7,351 nt of DNA, taken from assembly GCA_903958265.1 (NCBI GenBank), contig CAJBSQ010000691.1:1-7351 (forward strand), read 5' to 3'. Shown one piece after another: positions 1 to 6,129 of the stretch. This DNA comes from an uncultured Planctomycetaceae bacterium (GTDB taxonomy: Bacteria > Planctomycetota > Planctomycetia > Pirellulales > UBA1268). The notes under the pieces were generated by a model, which saw only the letters and a list, made by a program, of their open reading frames with translations, was not told the DNA's origin and ran no database searches. The translations under genes were made by a program, and so were the position numbers. Numbering within the stretch: position 1 is the first letter of the stretch; every line of letters begins with the position of its first letter.

Positions 1-1835
1 CCGCTGAAGAGGATGATCGCGTGCGTCATGAAGTCGTCGAGCGTCACCGACACGCCGCCGGTCACCCGCTGCTGCCTGAGGGGCTCCAGGCCGCCGGCGG
101 CCACGCCCCAGGCCTGATGAGCCTCGGGCACTCCGGGCACCAGGATCGTGAGCGGCGCCTCGTTGGGCGGCAGGTCACTGCCGGCGTAGCGGCGGGCCAC
201 GATCTGCGAGCCCTGCACGCACCGCCAGACCACCACCATCCGGGCCCGCGAGGCCTCCATCACGAAGGCCTGCACCTCGTCGCTGCTGGTCTGCGCCTGT
301 GCCGCGAACCGGCCGGCGGCGCCCCACGGCTCCAGCACCTGCAGCCGGAGATTCATCTCCCGCGTGGCCGTCGCGCGGGCCCGCGCCTCGCGATCGTCGC
401 CGTCGAGCCGCCGGGTGGAGGTGAAGAGGATGCCCCGCGTGCCCGCCGCCACGGCGGAGAAGGCGGCGAGGGAGAGGCTCTCGCCGTCAACGGCCAGCCC
501 CCGCCCGCCGATGCCGGCGATGGCGGCGGCCTGGCTGGCGGCCCGCGGATCGATTTCGGACGAGATCGTCGCCAGCAGCGGCGTGCCCGGCCGGGCGAGC
601 CGAGGCCGTTCCCGCAGCCACTTGAGATAATCGACCAGCTCGAGGCTCGTGCCCAGCACCGTCTTGCGGGCGACGAGCATGTCGAGGTGTCGAGACACGC
701 TGCGGAGCCCCGAGTCGGCCGAGCCGATCAGCGGACGTCCGGCCCGCGGGTCGCAGGCCCGCACCCGTCGGCCCTGCTCGGCGAGCGGCTCGAGGTCGGT
801 CTCAGACAAGCCGGTGCCGAGGTCCCACATCAGCACGCGGTCCCAGTTGCGGAGCATCGGCAGCGACTCGGGATCGCGGACGTCGATGTCGGGGATCGGC
901 GGCGGTGGGCAGATCACCCACACTCCCGCCCGCCGCGCCTCGACGAGCTGCTCGGCCGATGCTGGCTCCGCAAACCGCACGCAGTTAAAACCCAGCGCCG
1001 CCAGCATCGCCAGTGGTTCGCCGCTCCAATCGATCGACCGCGGGAAGAAGGGGAGGCCGTCGACATCGAGCACGCCCCGCGACAGGCCCGCGGGGGGATC
1101 GACCTCGACCGGGGCGGCGGCGGCCGCGGGGATCACCAGTGGGTCGACGATCGCCGCTGCGGCCGCGGCCAACTGCGGGGGCGGCAGCACGCCCGAGAGG
1201 TGCAGGTCGTCGACCGCGATCTCCATGCGGCCGGGCAGTGGCGGCGCGTCGAGCACGAGGTGCGTGGCCCGCGCAGCATCGGGCTTGCCGGGGCCATGCT
1301 CGAGCCGCAGCGCCGGTAGTTGCCGCGTGAGCGCCTGCGGGATGCCGTCCACGGCCAGCAGCTGCCAGCGGTCGATATCGGTGCTCGTTCCCCCGGGCAC
1401 GAGCGCCTCCACGGGCCGCCCCGTCCGCGTCGAGATCCAGCCTGGCAGCTGCACCCGCACCGCCAGCCGCAGGTCGGGACGGCTCGCCCGCACCCACGCG
1501 CTCACCCGGAGTTCGTCGATCACCGCCGCCGGTCCGATCGGCGTTTCAATGCGGAGCGGCTGCCCCGGCGCCGCGTCGATCGTGAGCCGCTCGCAGGAGC
1601 GACCCCGGTGCGGCGCCGTGGCCGATCGCTCGTGGGCGATCATGCGGCCCACGCCGGCCGCGGTGGTCCAGGTGGTGGCCGCGGTTTCGTAGTCATCCTG
1701 AACCTCGCCACCCAGTCCGCACCGGCTGCTGATGGCGATGGTCAGAGCGGCAGCGAGCGCCAGCCCGAGGCCGACGCGGCGGGGGCTGCGGGCGGAAACC
1801 GGGGCCGCGACGGGTGGGGGAATGGGCAAGGCCAT
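1..1835 (-). CDS. Exported protein with glycoside-hydrolase-like TIM barrel, C-terminus cut by window edge
   Basis: The minus strand is open from an ATG at 1835 to the left edge, giving 611 residues without a stop. This is the only start: no ATG or GTG lies between it and an in-frame upstream stop near 1948. Residues 16-20 are basic (RSPRR) and 21-36 form a hydrophobic core, so an exported or membrane-anchored N-terminus is likely. The RR is only a partial Tat motif, and Cys39 lacks a lipobox. Residues about 45-200 look beta-rich, like a carbohydrate-binding or jelly-roll domain. From about 255, PFFPRSIDW (262-270), GFNCVRF (282-288), a WDLGTGL strand (337-343) and a later CDPRAGRP segment follow the order seen in GH2/beta-galactosidase barrels. 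The acid/base position, normally Asn-Glu in 'LGNE', reads Thr-Gly, so catalysis is doubtful. No Shine-Dalgarno is visible. Reading frame is very secure; the fold is inferred from motifs, and function is unknown. Confidence 0.8.
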   Translation of the reverse strand, partial: MALPIPPPVAAPVSARSPRRVGLGLALAAALTIAISSRCGLGGEVQDDYETAATTWTTAAGVGRMIAHERSATAPHRGRSCERLTIDAAPGQPLRIETPIGPAAVIDELRVSAWVRASRPDLRLAVRVQLPGWISTRTGRPVEALVPGGTSTDIDRWQLLAVDGIPQALTRQLPALRLEHGPGKPDAARATHLVLDAPPLPGRMEIAVDDLHLSGVLPPPQLAAAAAAIVDPLVIPAAAAAPVEVDPPAGLSRGVLDVDGLPFFPRSIDWSGEPLAMLAALGFNCVRFAEPASAEQLVEARRAGVWVICPPPPIPDIDVRDPESLPMLRNWDRVLMWDLGTGLSETDLEPLAEQGRRVRACDPRAGRPLIGSADSGLRSVSRHLDMLVARKTVLGTSLELVDYLKWLRERPRLARPGTPLLATISSEIDPRAASQAAAIAGIGGRGLAVDGESLSLAAFSAVAAGTRGILFTSTRRLDGDDREARARATATREMNLRLQVLEPWGAAGRFAAQAQTSSDEVQAFVMEASRARMVVVWRCVQGSQIVARRYAGSDLPPNEAPLTILVPGVPEAHQAWGVAAGGLEPLRQQRVTGGVSVTLDDFMTHAIILFS

Positions 1836-1865
1836 GGCGATCCGAAAAGGAGGAGCAGAGTGGCT

Positions 1866-1895
1866 TCTAGCAGTCCGTGCACGGCTGGCTCTAGA
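1866..1895. repeat. Imperfect inverted repeat centred on CCGTGCACGG
   Basis: The arms are TCTAG, CAG, CCGTG on the left and CACGG, CTG, CTAGA on the right, with one unpaired T (1874) on the left and three unpaired bases GCT (1888-1890) on the right. The core at 1875-1884 is a perfect 10-bp palindrome. It sits between divergent genes, so it could be a dimeric regulator's operator. As RNA, with no room for a loop at the exact centre, it would fold less well than the base count suggests, which favours a DNA site over a hairpin. Role is inferred. Confidence 0.45.
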
Positions 1896-1990
1896 TGAGA
1901 TGGGGGAAATGGGCGATGAGGTCGCAAAATGCGGCGATCCGTGGTTTCATGGGGGTGAATCGAGCGCCTGTGTTCGGGCCCGCCTACCCC

Positions 1991-2017
1991 GTCGTTTCCT
2001 GTCAGTTCTGTCGTTTC
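1991..2017 (+). repeat. Short direct repeats GTCGTTTC before the kinase start
   Basis: GTCGTTTC occurs at 1991-1998 and again at 2010-2017, 19 bases apart; with the following bases the match is 10 of 11 (GTCGTTTCnTG). A near copy, GTGGTTTCATG, lies at 1941-1951. The last copy abuts the chosen kinase ATG. The units are short, so chance is possible. A 19-base spacing is close to two helical turns, which would suit a repeated binding site. Confidence 0.25.
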
Positions 2018-3490
2018 ATGAAGCCGTCGACGGCCGACAACCTGCTGCACCTCGTGGCCGACCTCGAGCTCGTGCCGGCCGCCGCGCTCAACGAGGCCTT
2101 CTCCGAGTCGGGTGGCCATGCGTTGAATGCCGAGGCGTTTGGCCAGACGCTCGTCCGGCGGGAACTGCTCACCGGCTTCCAGCTCGAGCGGCTGCTCCGG
2201 GGAGAGCGTGGCGGCTACGGCTACGGCCGGGCGAAGATCCTGTATCAAATCGGGGCGGGCTCCTTCGCCCGGGTCTATCGGGCGATCCACCGCGACACCG
2301 GCGCCGTGTTGGCCGTGAAGGTGCTGCGGAATCGATTTTCGAACGATCCCGAGAAGTGCCGCGCGTTCCAGCACGAAGGAGAGATGGGCCGGCTACTGCG
2401 GCATCCCAACATCGTCGCCATCGAGGACGTGGGCCAGGAGAATGGCGCCAGCTACCTCACGATGGAGTTCGTCGAGGGTCAGACGCTCCGCGAACTGGTG
2501 AAGATCCGGGGCGCGGTCGATGCGCCGCGGGTGGTCGACCTGATCCATCAGGCGGTCTGCGGCCTGGAATACGCCCATCGCCGCGGCGTCACGCACCGCG
2601 ATATGAAGGCTTCCAATCTGATCATCTCGTCGACGGGCCGCGCCAAGCTCGTAGACTTCGGTCTGGCCGGCGTCGACGAATCGGGCGACAAGGTGCTCGG
2701 CCGCGTCGAGAAGCCGCGGACGATCGACTACGTCGCGCTCGAGAAGATGGCTGGGGTTCGCGACGACAGCGTCCGCAGCGACATCTACTTTCTCGGCAGC
2801 GTCGCCTACCTCGCGCTCGCCGGCGCCGCGCCGCTGACGGAATCCCGCGATCGGAGCGTCCGGGGCGATCCGCGGCGGTTCACGCAGGTGGTGCCGCTGG
2901 GAACGCGAGCTCCGGAGGTGCCCCGTGACGTGGTCGACGTCGTCTCGCGGATGATGCACACCGATCCGATCGAGCGGTTCCAGACGGCGACCGACGTCAA
3001 GCTTGCCCTCGAGGCCGTGATTGCCCGCCTGGCGTCGAGCGAAGGCACGTCGTCACCCGCCCCCGCGGCGGCCGGGCCGAAGGCGGCGACTCCCGGGGCT
3101 GGCGTGGTCTCCAACGGAACGGTCATGCTGGTGGAGTCCGGAGAGAAGGCCCAGCAGGTTCTCCGAGACTTTTTCGTGAAGCTCGGCTACCGAGTGCTGT
3201 TCACGGAAAACCCGCAGCGGGCCGTGGCCCGGTTTTCGGCCACGCCGCTGCCGGCAGACGTGCTGGTGATCAGCAGCCGAGAACTCGGGATGGCGGCGGT
3301 GGAGGCTTTCAACAGGCTCTCAACGGAGCCGTATCTCTCCGACGTGCCCGCGGTGCTGCTCGCCAGCCCGAAGCAGGCCGATGTGGTGGCCGCGGCGAAG
3401 GTCGATGTCCGCCGCAAGGTGCTGCCGCTGCCCGTGCAGCCGGCGGAGTTTGCGAGAATCCTCGCTGAGATTCGGCCGCGGAAGAACTGA
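2018..3490 (+). CDS. Hanks-type Ser/Thr protein kinase with C-terminal pseudo-receiver domain
   Basis: A 490-residue cytoplasmic protein predicted to phosphorylate Ser/Thr on unknown targets. Residues 1-70 form the short helical segment with LLTGFQLERLLRG (50-62) that precedes many planctomycete kinases. The kinase domain spans about 73-338: glycine loop GAGSFARVY (79-87, third Gly replaced by Ala84), Lys101, Glu120, catalytic loop HRDMKASN (193-200) with Asp195, Lys197 and Asn200, DFG (213-215), ALE (240-242) in place of APE, Asp255 and Arg320. All key catalytic residues are present, so it should be active. A Pro/Ala linker (about 340-366) leads to a receiver-like fold (368-485) lacking the acidic pair (Glu373-Ser374), the phosphoacceptor Asp (Ser419) and the Lys of 'KP' (Leu471-Pro472). 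No membrane segment is seen. Start 2018 was chosen because the domain begins there; in-frame ATGs at 1895 and 1949 would add 41 or 23 residues with atypical codons. No Shine-Dalgarno precedes it. Confidence 0.92.
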   Translation: MKPSTADNLLHLVADLELVPAAALNEAFSESGGHALNAEAFGQTLVRRELLTGFQLERLLRGERGGYGYGRAKILYQIGAGSFARVYRAIHRDTGAVLAVKVLRNRFSNDPEKCRAFQHEGEMGRLLRHPNIVAIEDVGQENGASYLTMEFVEGQTLRELVKIRGAVDAPRVVDLIHQAVCGLEYAHRRGVTHRDMKASNLIISSTGRAKLVDFGLAGVDESGDKVLGRVEKPRTIDYVALEKMAGVRDDSVRSDIYFLGSVAYLALAGAAPLTESRDRSVRGDPRRFTQVVPLGTRAPEVPRDVVDVVSRMMHTDPIERFQTATDVKLALEAVIARLASSEGTSSPAPAAAGPKAATPGAGVVSNGTVMLVESGEKAQQVLRDFFVKLGYRVLFTENPQRAVARFSATPLPADVLVISSRELGMAAVEAFNRLSTEPYLSDVPAVLLASPKQADVVAAAKVDVRRKVLPLPVQPAEFARILAEIRPRKN

Positions 3491-3555
3491 AGCCGCAGGG
3501 AGAAAACCCTTGGCTCCGAAGAGAACCCGCAGCCGGGGCATTGGCATGGGCCGCT

Positions 3556-3583
3556 TTGAGGTCACTCGCCGGTCGGGTATCCT
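3556..3583 (+). promoter_or_regulatory. Possible sigma70-type promoter for the ATP-grasp cassette
   Basis: TTGAGG (3556-3561) and TATCCT (3578-3583) are separated by 16 bases, each matching four of six consensus positions. The -10 end lies 75 bases before the ATP-grasp ATG, and transcription would begin near 3590. This is the best pair I found in the gap after the kinase gene, but matches of this quality occur by chance. Confidence 0.35.
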
Positions 3584-3592
3584 GCCGAGCTG

Positions 3593-3628
3593 CCGCGGCG
3601 GCCTGCAAGAGGCGGCCGGACGCCGCGG
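3593..3628 (+). promoter_or_regulatory. Stem-loop in the leader of the ATP-grasp gene
   Basis: CCGCGGCG (3593-3600) pairs perfectly with CGCCGCGG (3621-3628). Inside, GCCT (3601-3604) pairs with AGGC (3610-3613) around a five-base GCAAG loop, leaving a seven-base bulge (3614-3620) on the 3' side. The 12 pairs are almost all G-C. No T-run follows, so it is not a standard intrinsic terminator for the kinase gene. It would lie at the extreme 5' end of a transcript from the predicted promoter, where it could stabilise the mRNA. The GC-rich background makes chance pairing more likely. Confidence 0.4.
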
Positions 3629-3658
3629 TTCCCGCCCCCTCTCCCCACGACGGCCGCC

Positions 3659-5101
3659 ATGGACCTGCAGGCGTACCAGACCGAGGGCTTTTACGACGAG
3701 TTGTTCGACGAGTCGCTGCGGCCCAGGCCGGGCGCCGAGCAACTCGCCGGCCGGCTCGCCTCCGCCTTCGACGGCGAACTCTCCGAGCGGCAGCGGGCCG
3801 CCGACAAGACGCTGCTCACGATGGGCATCACCTTCAACGTCTACGGCCACGAGGCTGGCACGGAGAAGATCTGGCCGTTCGACATCGTGCCCCGGGTGAT
3901 CGACGGGGCCGAGTGGAGCGTGATCGACCGCGGGCTCAAGCAGCGGATCCGCGCCCTCAATCTGTTCATCGACGATGTTTACAACCAGCGGCGGATCGTG
4001 GCCGACGGCGTCGTGCCCGACTGGCTCGTCGACTCCGGCACCTGCTTTCGCGGGCCGTGCGCGGGGCTCAAGCCCCCCCGCGGCGTGTGGTGCCACATCA
4101 CGGGCACCGACTTAGTTCGCGGCGGCGACGGCGTGATGTACGTGCTGGAGGACAACCTGCGGACGCCCTCGGGGGTGTCGTACGTGCTGGAAAACCGCGA
4201 GGTGATGAAGCGGACGTTTCCGCAGATCTTCGCCGGCCAGCGGATCAGCCCCGTCGAGAACTACCCCGAGAAACTGCTGGCGATGCTCGAATACATCGCC
4301 CCGCCACAGGCCCGCGATCCCACGGTCGTGGTGCTCACGCCCGGCATCTACAACTCGGCCTACTTCGAGCATAGTTTTCTCGCCCGGCAGATGGGCGTGG
4401 AACTCGTGCAGGGCTCTGATCTGGTCGTGCAGGGCGACGTGGTGTTCATGCGAACCACCCGCGGCCTCGAGCGGGTCGACGTGATCTACCGGCGGATCGA
4501 CGACGACTTTCTCGATCCCCTGGCGTTCCGCGACGACTCGCTGGTGGGCGTGCCGGGGCTGATGCGGGCCTACCGCGCCGGTAACGTGGCCCTGATCAAC
4601 GCGCCTGGCACGGGGATCGCCGACGACAAGGCGGTCTACGCCTACGTTCCCGAGATCATCCGGTACTACCTCGGCGAGGATGCGATCATCCCCAACGTGC
4701 CAACGTATGTCTGCGGTGAGCCGGCACAGTGCCAGCACGTGCTCTCGAGGCTCGGCGAGCTCGTGATCAAGCCGGCCAACGAGAGCGGCGGCTACGGGAT
4801 CGTGCTCGGCCCGCGGGCTACGAAGGAGCAGCTCGAGGAGTGTCGGGCGCGGATCAAGGCCAACCCGCGAAACTACATCGCCCAGCCGATGCTCGCGCTC
4901 TCCCGCGTGCCTACGGTGGTGGGCGATTCGCTCGAGGGGCGGCACGTCGATCTGCGGCCCTTCATCCTCTACGGCGAGGAGATCTTCGTGCTGCCCGGCG
5001 GCCTGACCCGCGTGGCCCTGGTGAAGGGATCGCTGGTGGTCAACTCGTCGCAAGGGGGCGGGAGCAAGGATACCTGGGTCGTGCACGAGGGGAGGCGGTA
5101 G
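3659..5101 (+). CDS. Circularly permuted ATP-grasp protein (COG2308 family)
   Basis: A full-length 480-residue cytoplasmic protein of the circularly permuted ATP-grasp type, predicted to use ATP to ligate an amine to a carboxylate. Recognisable family blocks are MGITFNVYG (55-63), WPFDIVPRVI (72-81), NLFIDDVYN (101-109), ITGTDLVRG (147-155), YVLEDNLRTPSGVSYV (161-176), LTPGIYNSAYFEH (226-238), YRRIDDDFLDPL (277-288), INAPGTGIADDKAVYAYVP (313-331), the nucleotide-loop-like IKPANESGGYG (370-380), DLRPFILYG (431-439) and NSSQGGGSKDTW (462-473). Lys371 with the Gly-rich loop, and Glu164/Asn166 and Arg433, are good candidates for ATP and metal contacts. ATG 3659 gives the usual family N-terminus, and no Shine-Dalgarno is visible. 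It starts the cassette, with the alpha-E gene beginning two bases after its stop. No signal peptide. The true substrate is not known. Confidence 0.95.
   Translation: MDLQAYQTEGFYDELFDESLRPRPGAEQLAGRLASAFDGELSERQRAADKTLLTMGITFNVYGHEAGTEKIWPFDIVPRVIDGAEWSVIDRGLKQRIRALNLFIDDVYNQRRIVADGVVPDWLVDSGTCFRGPCAGLKPPRGVWCHITGTDLVRGGDGVMYVLEDNLRTPSGVSYVLENREVMKRTFPQIFAGQRISPVENYPEKLLAMLEYIAPPQARDPTVVVLTPGIYNSAYFEHSFLARQMGVELVQGSDLVVQGDVVFMRTTRGLERVDVIYRRIDDDFLDPLAFRDDSLVGVPGLMRAYRAGNVALINAPGTGIADDKAVYAYVPEIIRYYLGEDAIIPNVPTYVCGEPAQCQHVLSRLGELVIKPANESGGYGIVLGPRATKEQLEECRARIKANPRNYIAQPMLALSRVPTVVGDSLEGRHVDLRPFILYGEEIFVLPGGLTRVALVKGSLVVNSSQGGGSKDTWVVHEGRR
5091..5095 (+). promoter_or_regulatory. Ribosome binding site of the alpha-E gene
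   Basis: GGAGG lies eight bases before the ATG at 5104, inside the last codons of the ATP-grasp gene. It is the only well-placed Shine-Dalgarno before a gene start in the window, and it fixes the start within an otherwise much longer open frame that begins at 4729. It also favours coupled translation of the two proteins. Confidence 0.7.
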
Positions 5102-5103
5102 CC

Positions 5104-6117
5104 ATGCTCTCCCGGGTCGCCAACAGTGTGTACTGGATGAACCGCCAGATCGAGCGGGCGGAGAACGTGGCCCGCGCCGTGGAGACCACGCTCGACCTGG
5201 CCCTCGACGGCGCGATCAGCCCGGGGCGGCTGTGGAACGCGCTGGTCTGCACGTTCGGCGACGAGGCCGATTTCTGGGCCCGGTTCGGCCTCGCCGACCA
5301 GGCCAACGTGATCACGTTCCTGGCCTTCGACCAGGCCAACCCGAACTCGATCGCTTCGTGCCTGCAGGCGGCCAGAGAGAATGCCCGGACCGTCCGCGAC
5401 ATGATCAGCACGCCGATGTGGGAGGAGGTCAACAAGGCTCATCTCTACGTGCGTGCGGCCGCGGCCGCCAACCGCGAGGTCGACCATCCCCGCGAGTTTC
5501 TCGACGAGGTGAAGCGGGCCAGCCAGCTGATCACCGGTGTCGCCGACGCCACGATGTCGCACGGCGAGGCCTGGCACTTCGCCCGCATGGCCCGGCTGAT
5601 CGAGCGGGCCGACAAGACGAGCCGGGTGCTCGACGTGGAGCACTATTTCCAGCCCGCGGCTGCGCTGGTCGCGTTGCCGTCGAGTGGTGATGATGACGCG
5701 GGCACCGATCCCGTGCAGTGGTCTGCGGTGCTCGAGAGCGCCAGTGCCCTGGAGATGTATCGCAAGGTGCACGGCGCGGTCTCGCGGCGGAGCGTGGCCG
5801 ACTTCCTGATCTTCGACCGGGCCTTTCCCCGGGCGATGCACTTCTGCCTCACCAAGGCGGAGGAGTCGCTCCTGGCGATCACCGGGGGCGTGAAGGGGGC
5901 CTACACCAATCCCGCCGAGCAGCGACTGGGGCGGCTCCGCAGCCACCTCGACTACGGCGCGATCGACGAGATTCTCGGCGACGAGGCCGGGCTGCACGGC
6001 TTCATCGACGGCCTGCAGACCAACCTCAACCGCGCCAGCGATGCGATCGAAGACACCTTTTTCGCCATCCGGCCGCTCGGCCACGCGATCGAGTCTTCCG
6101 GCCCGGAGCGCAGCTGA
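5104..6117 (+). CDS. Alpha-E domain protein (DUF403, COG2307 family)
   Basis: A 337-residue all-helical protein covering the whole alpha-E family. Conserved blocks are MLSRVANSVYWMNRQIERAE (1-20) continuing NVAR, NPNSIASCLQAARENARTVR (79-98), MWEEVN (105-110), HFARMARLIERADKTSRVLD (158-177) and FLIFDRAFPRAMHFCLTKAE (234-253). The IERAE-NVAR block near the N-terminus recurs as IERAD-KTSR at 166-174, suggesting an internal duplication. Acidic residues in these helices (Glu17, Glu20, Glu167, Asp170) are the family's hallmark and may bind metal or a basic ligand. No signal peptide or membrane segment. It nearly always accompanies the permuted ATP-grasp protein, and is thought to act with it. The ATG is two bases after the upstream stop with a good Shine-Dalgarno, and the next gene starts 12 bases after its stop. 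Biochemical activity is unknown. Confidence 0.95.
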   Translation: MLSRVANSVYWMNRQIERAENVARAVETTLDLALDGAISPGRLWNALVCTFGDEADFWARFGLADQANVITFLAFDQANPNSIASCLQAARENARTVRDMISTPMWEEVNKAHLYVRAAAAANREVDHPREFLDEVKRASQLITGVADATMSHGEAWHFARMARLIERADKTSRVLDVEHYFQPAAALVALPSSGDDDAGTDPVQWSAVLESASALEMYRKVHGAVSRRSVADFLIFDRAFPRAMHFCLTKAEESLLAITGGVKGAYTNPAEQRLGRLRSHLDYGAIDEILGDEAGLHGFIDGLQTNLNRASDAIEDTFFAIRPLGHAIESSGPERS

Positions 6118-6129
6118 CCTGCGGATATC

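Larger units (their letters stand above)
1836..2017. promoter_or_regulatory. Divergent intergenic region between barrel protein and kinase genes
   Basis: These 182 bases separate two genes read in opposite directions, so both promoters should lie here. I found no convincing -35/-10 pair on either strand. The region is lower in GC and has different codon-like composition from the flanking genes: an in-frame extension of the kinase through it would use AGA, AAA, AAT, CGA and TGT codons that are rare elsewhere in the window. It holds an inverted repeat, a plus-strand purine-rich AAGGAGGAG, and repeated GT(G/C)GTTTC motifs, described separately. Confidence 0.6.

Noticed and set aside
21..1319. 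Long plus-strand open frame of 432 codons at the left end, with 649-1692 and 1320-1898 overlapping it
   Set aside because: Rich in His, Arg, Gly and Pro with no recognisable domain. They are complements of the well-formed minus-strand barrel gene, which has a signal sequence and coherent motifs.
1895..2017. N-terminal extension of the kinase from ATG 1895
   Set aside because: The added 41 residues use codons rare in the neighbouring genes and resemble no kinase N-terminus. It is kept only as a possibility because of the minigene overlap.
3593..3628. Intrinsic terminator of the kinase gene
   Set aside because: The stem is strong, but no T-tract follows and it lies more than 100 bases after the stop codon, behind a promoter-like signal.
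3320..4096. Minus-strand open frame of 258 codons across the kinase end and the gap
   Set aside because: Its protein has shadow-like composition and crosses two genes on the other strand; no start signal or domain supports it.
4729..5103. Upstream in-frame extension of the alpha-E gene
   Set aside because: The extension overlaps the ATP-grasp gene in another frame, while ATG 5104 has a well-placed GGAGG and the exact family N-terminus.
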